From Candidatus Aenigmatarchaeota archaeon (GTDB lineage: Archaea > Aenigmatarchaeota > Aenigmatarchaeia > GW2011-AR5): a stretch of DNA of 5,540 nucleotides. The notes under the pieces are model-generated. The model was given only the letters and a program-made list of their open reading frames with translations. It was not told the origin of the DNA and ran no database searches. The translations under genes were made by a program, and so were the position numbers. Positions 4,680 through 5,540 of the stretch are shown here, piece after piece. Location: the NCBI GenBank assembly GCA_016202875.1, contig JACQNX010000017.1, positions 1-5,540 of the forward strand, written 5' to 3'. How positions within the stretch are numbered: the first letter of the stretch is position 1; every line of letters begins with the position of its first letter.

Positions 4680-5540
4680 ATGATTAGAGTATCAGCTCCA
4701 GCCAAAGTACATCTGATCGGCGAGCATGCAGTCGTCTATAATAAGCCGGCAATTATGGCTGCGGTCGGCAGGCGTATTTATGTAGATGCTGCAGAGAGCG
4801 ATAAAGTAGTTCTGAAGGACGAACGGTTCAAATCTAGACGTGAGTGGTCTGTAGAGGAAACGCTATCCGTTGCCAATAACGCACAGGAATATTTATCACG
4901 AGCAGCTGCAGCAGGTAATTATTCAGAGCTGCTTGCATGGGCAAAAGATGGCGGAACTTACAACACTTACTGGAAAGCGCTTCTTGGAACCGTGCTTAAA
5001 ATGACAGGCGCAGACGCCGGCATCTCTGTTCACATAACAAAATGTGATATCCCAACAGGCTCAGGGCTTGGCTCGTCTTCAGCTGCTGCAGTAGCAATGA
5101 CTAAAGCGGCTAGCGAAGTTTATGAAAGAGACCTGACTATTGAAAGAATAAACGAAATAGCCTACGAATGCGAGAGACTTGTTCACGGAACGCCCAGCGG
5201 CGGAGATAACACGACATCTTGCTATGGCGGTCTCGTTTGGTTCCAGAAGGCGCAGCCAAAAAACATAATGCAGTCACTAAGAGAAGAAATCCCATACAAA
5301 CTGGAAAATTTTGTGCTTGCCTACACAAAGCAGCCCGAGAAATCAACAGGCGAATTGATTCAGATGGTCAGAAATATTTCAGAAAACGAACGCAACCCAA
5401 AAATGGATGAAATAGAGAGAATGACATACGAAATGAAAGAAGTCCTGAAAAGAAAAGATTATGACCGCATGAAAGCAATAATGAACAGGACAAATGATAT
5501 TCTCACTTCTTTCGGCCTCTCAATACCAGAAACAGAAAAA
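4680..5540 (+). CDS. mvk: Mevalonate kinase, truncated by the window end
   Basis: The enzyme phosphorylates mevalonate to 5-phosphomevalonate with ATP; it is a cytosolic GHMP-family kinase. The frame is open for 287 codons to the last base. Motifs: SAPAKVHLIGEHAVVYNKPAI (residues 5-25, with Lys9 and GEH), the ATP loop IPTGSGLGSSSAAAVA (124-139), and ECERLVHGTPSGGDNTTSCYGG (163-184), where Asp176 fits the catalytic base. HGxPSGxDN is the mevalonate kinase form of this motif. The C-terminal glycine-rich motif (GAGGGG type) is not yet reached, so probably 30-60 residues are missing. The ATG follows the upstream stop by 5 bases; an in-frame GTG at 4671 would overlap that stop as GTGA and add three residues. 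No strong ribosome-binding site is seen, so translation probably follows from the upstream gene. Confidence 0.94.
   Translation, partial: MIRVSAPAKVHLIGEHAVVYNKPAIMAAVGRRIYVDAAESDKVVLKDERFKSRREWSVEETLSVANNAQEYLSRAAAAGNYSELLAWAKDGGTYNTYWKALLGTVLKMTGADAGISVHITKCDIPTGSGLGSSSAAAVAMTKAASEVYERDLTIERINEIAYECERLVHGTPSGGDNTTSCYGGLVWFQKAQPKNIMQSLREEIPYKLENFVLAYTKQPEKSTGELIQMVRNISENERNPKMDEIERMTYEMKEVLKRKDYDRMKAIMNRTNDILTSFGLSIPETEK

Noticed and set aside
4671..4682. GTG start of mevalonate kinase at 4671, overlapping the upstream stop
   Set aside because: It is possible through a GTGA overlap, but the ATG at 4680 gives the usual family N-terminus; it is kept only as an alternative.
5137..5410. Two short frames within mevalonate kinase, one on each strand
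   Set aside because: Both lie over the conserved kinase frame and show no independent start signals or motifs.
1..5540. CRISPR array
   Set aside because: No regularly spaced direct repeats were seen anywhere; the only RNA-guided component is the TnpB fragment.

Overview
The window reads as archaeal chromosome, most like the small-genome or DPANN-type lineages recovered from metagenomes; the lineage is an inference. The archaeal signs are an archaeal-type UMP kinase, a tRNA-Val gene interrupted by two short bulge-helix-bulge introns and lacking an encoded CCA end, mevalonate-pathway enzymes, and AT-rich TATA-like boxes about 25 bases upstream of several start codons.

Left part (1-331): the C-terminal 97 residues of a TnpB protein (IS200/IS605/IS1341 type). 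Its 3' part and the following bases fold into five consecutive hairpins, ending in a GC-rich palindrome and GGAGGAGGTCA. This looks like the right end of the element and its overlapping omega-RNA (guide RNA scaffold). The element end touches the 3' end of an uncharacterised minus-strand gene (329-796) and supplies its stop codon.

Middle (797-2390): a divergent promoter region separates that gene from pyrH (880-1527). A convergent 34-residue membrane mini-protein (1522-1626, minus) shares a palindromic stop region with pyrH. An AT-rich leader with a perfect inverted repeat precedes the two-intron tRNA-Val(CAC) gene (1720-1835). One base after the tRNA lies the stop of a minus-strand gene of unknown function (1837-2340). 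Its promoter appears to be a single TATA-like element that also faces the operon to the right.

Right part (2391-5540): a tight plus-strand isoprenoid operon. It holds a possible 17-codon leader ORF that overlaps the next start by ATGA, a diphosphomevalonate decarboxylase of the bacterial/eukaryotic type (2441-3430), an unusual HAD phosphatase-Nudix hydrolase fusion (3436-4674), and mevalonate kinase (4680 to the window end, truncated). Spacers are 5 bases each, so the three are probably co-transcribed. Mevalonate kinase makes 5-phosphomevalonate and the decarboxylase makes isopentenyl diphosphate, or isopentenyl phosphate if it acts on monophosphate. The fusion protein is the unexplained member: its Nudix half is related to YfcD and type 1 IPP isomerase but lacks the isomerase cysteine.
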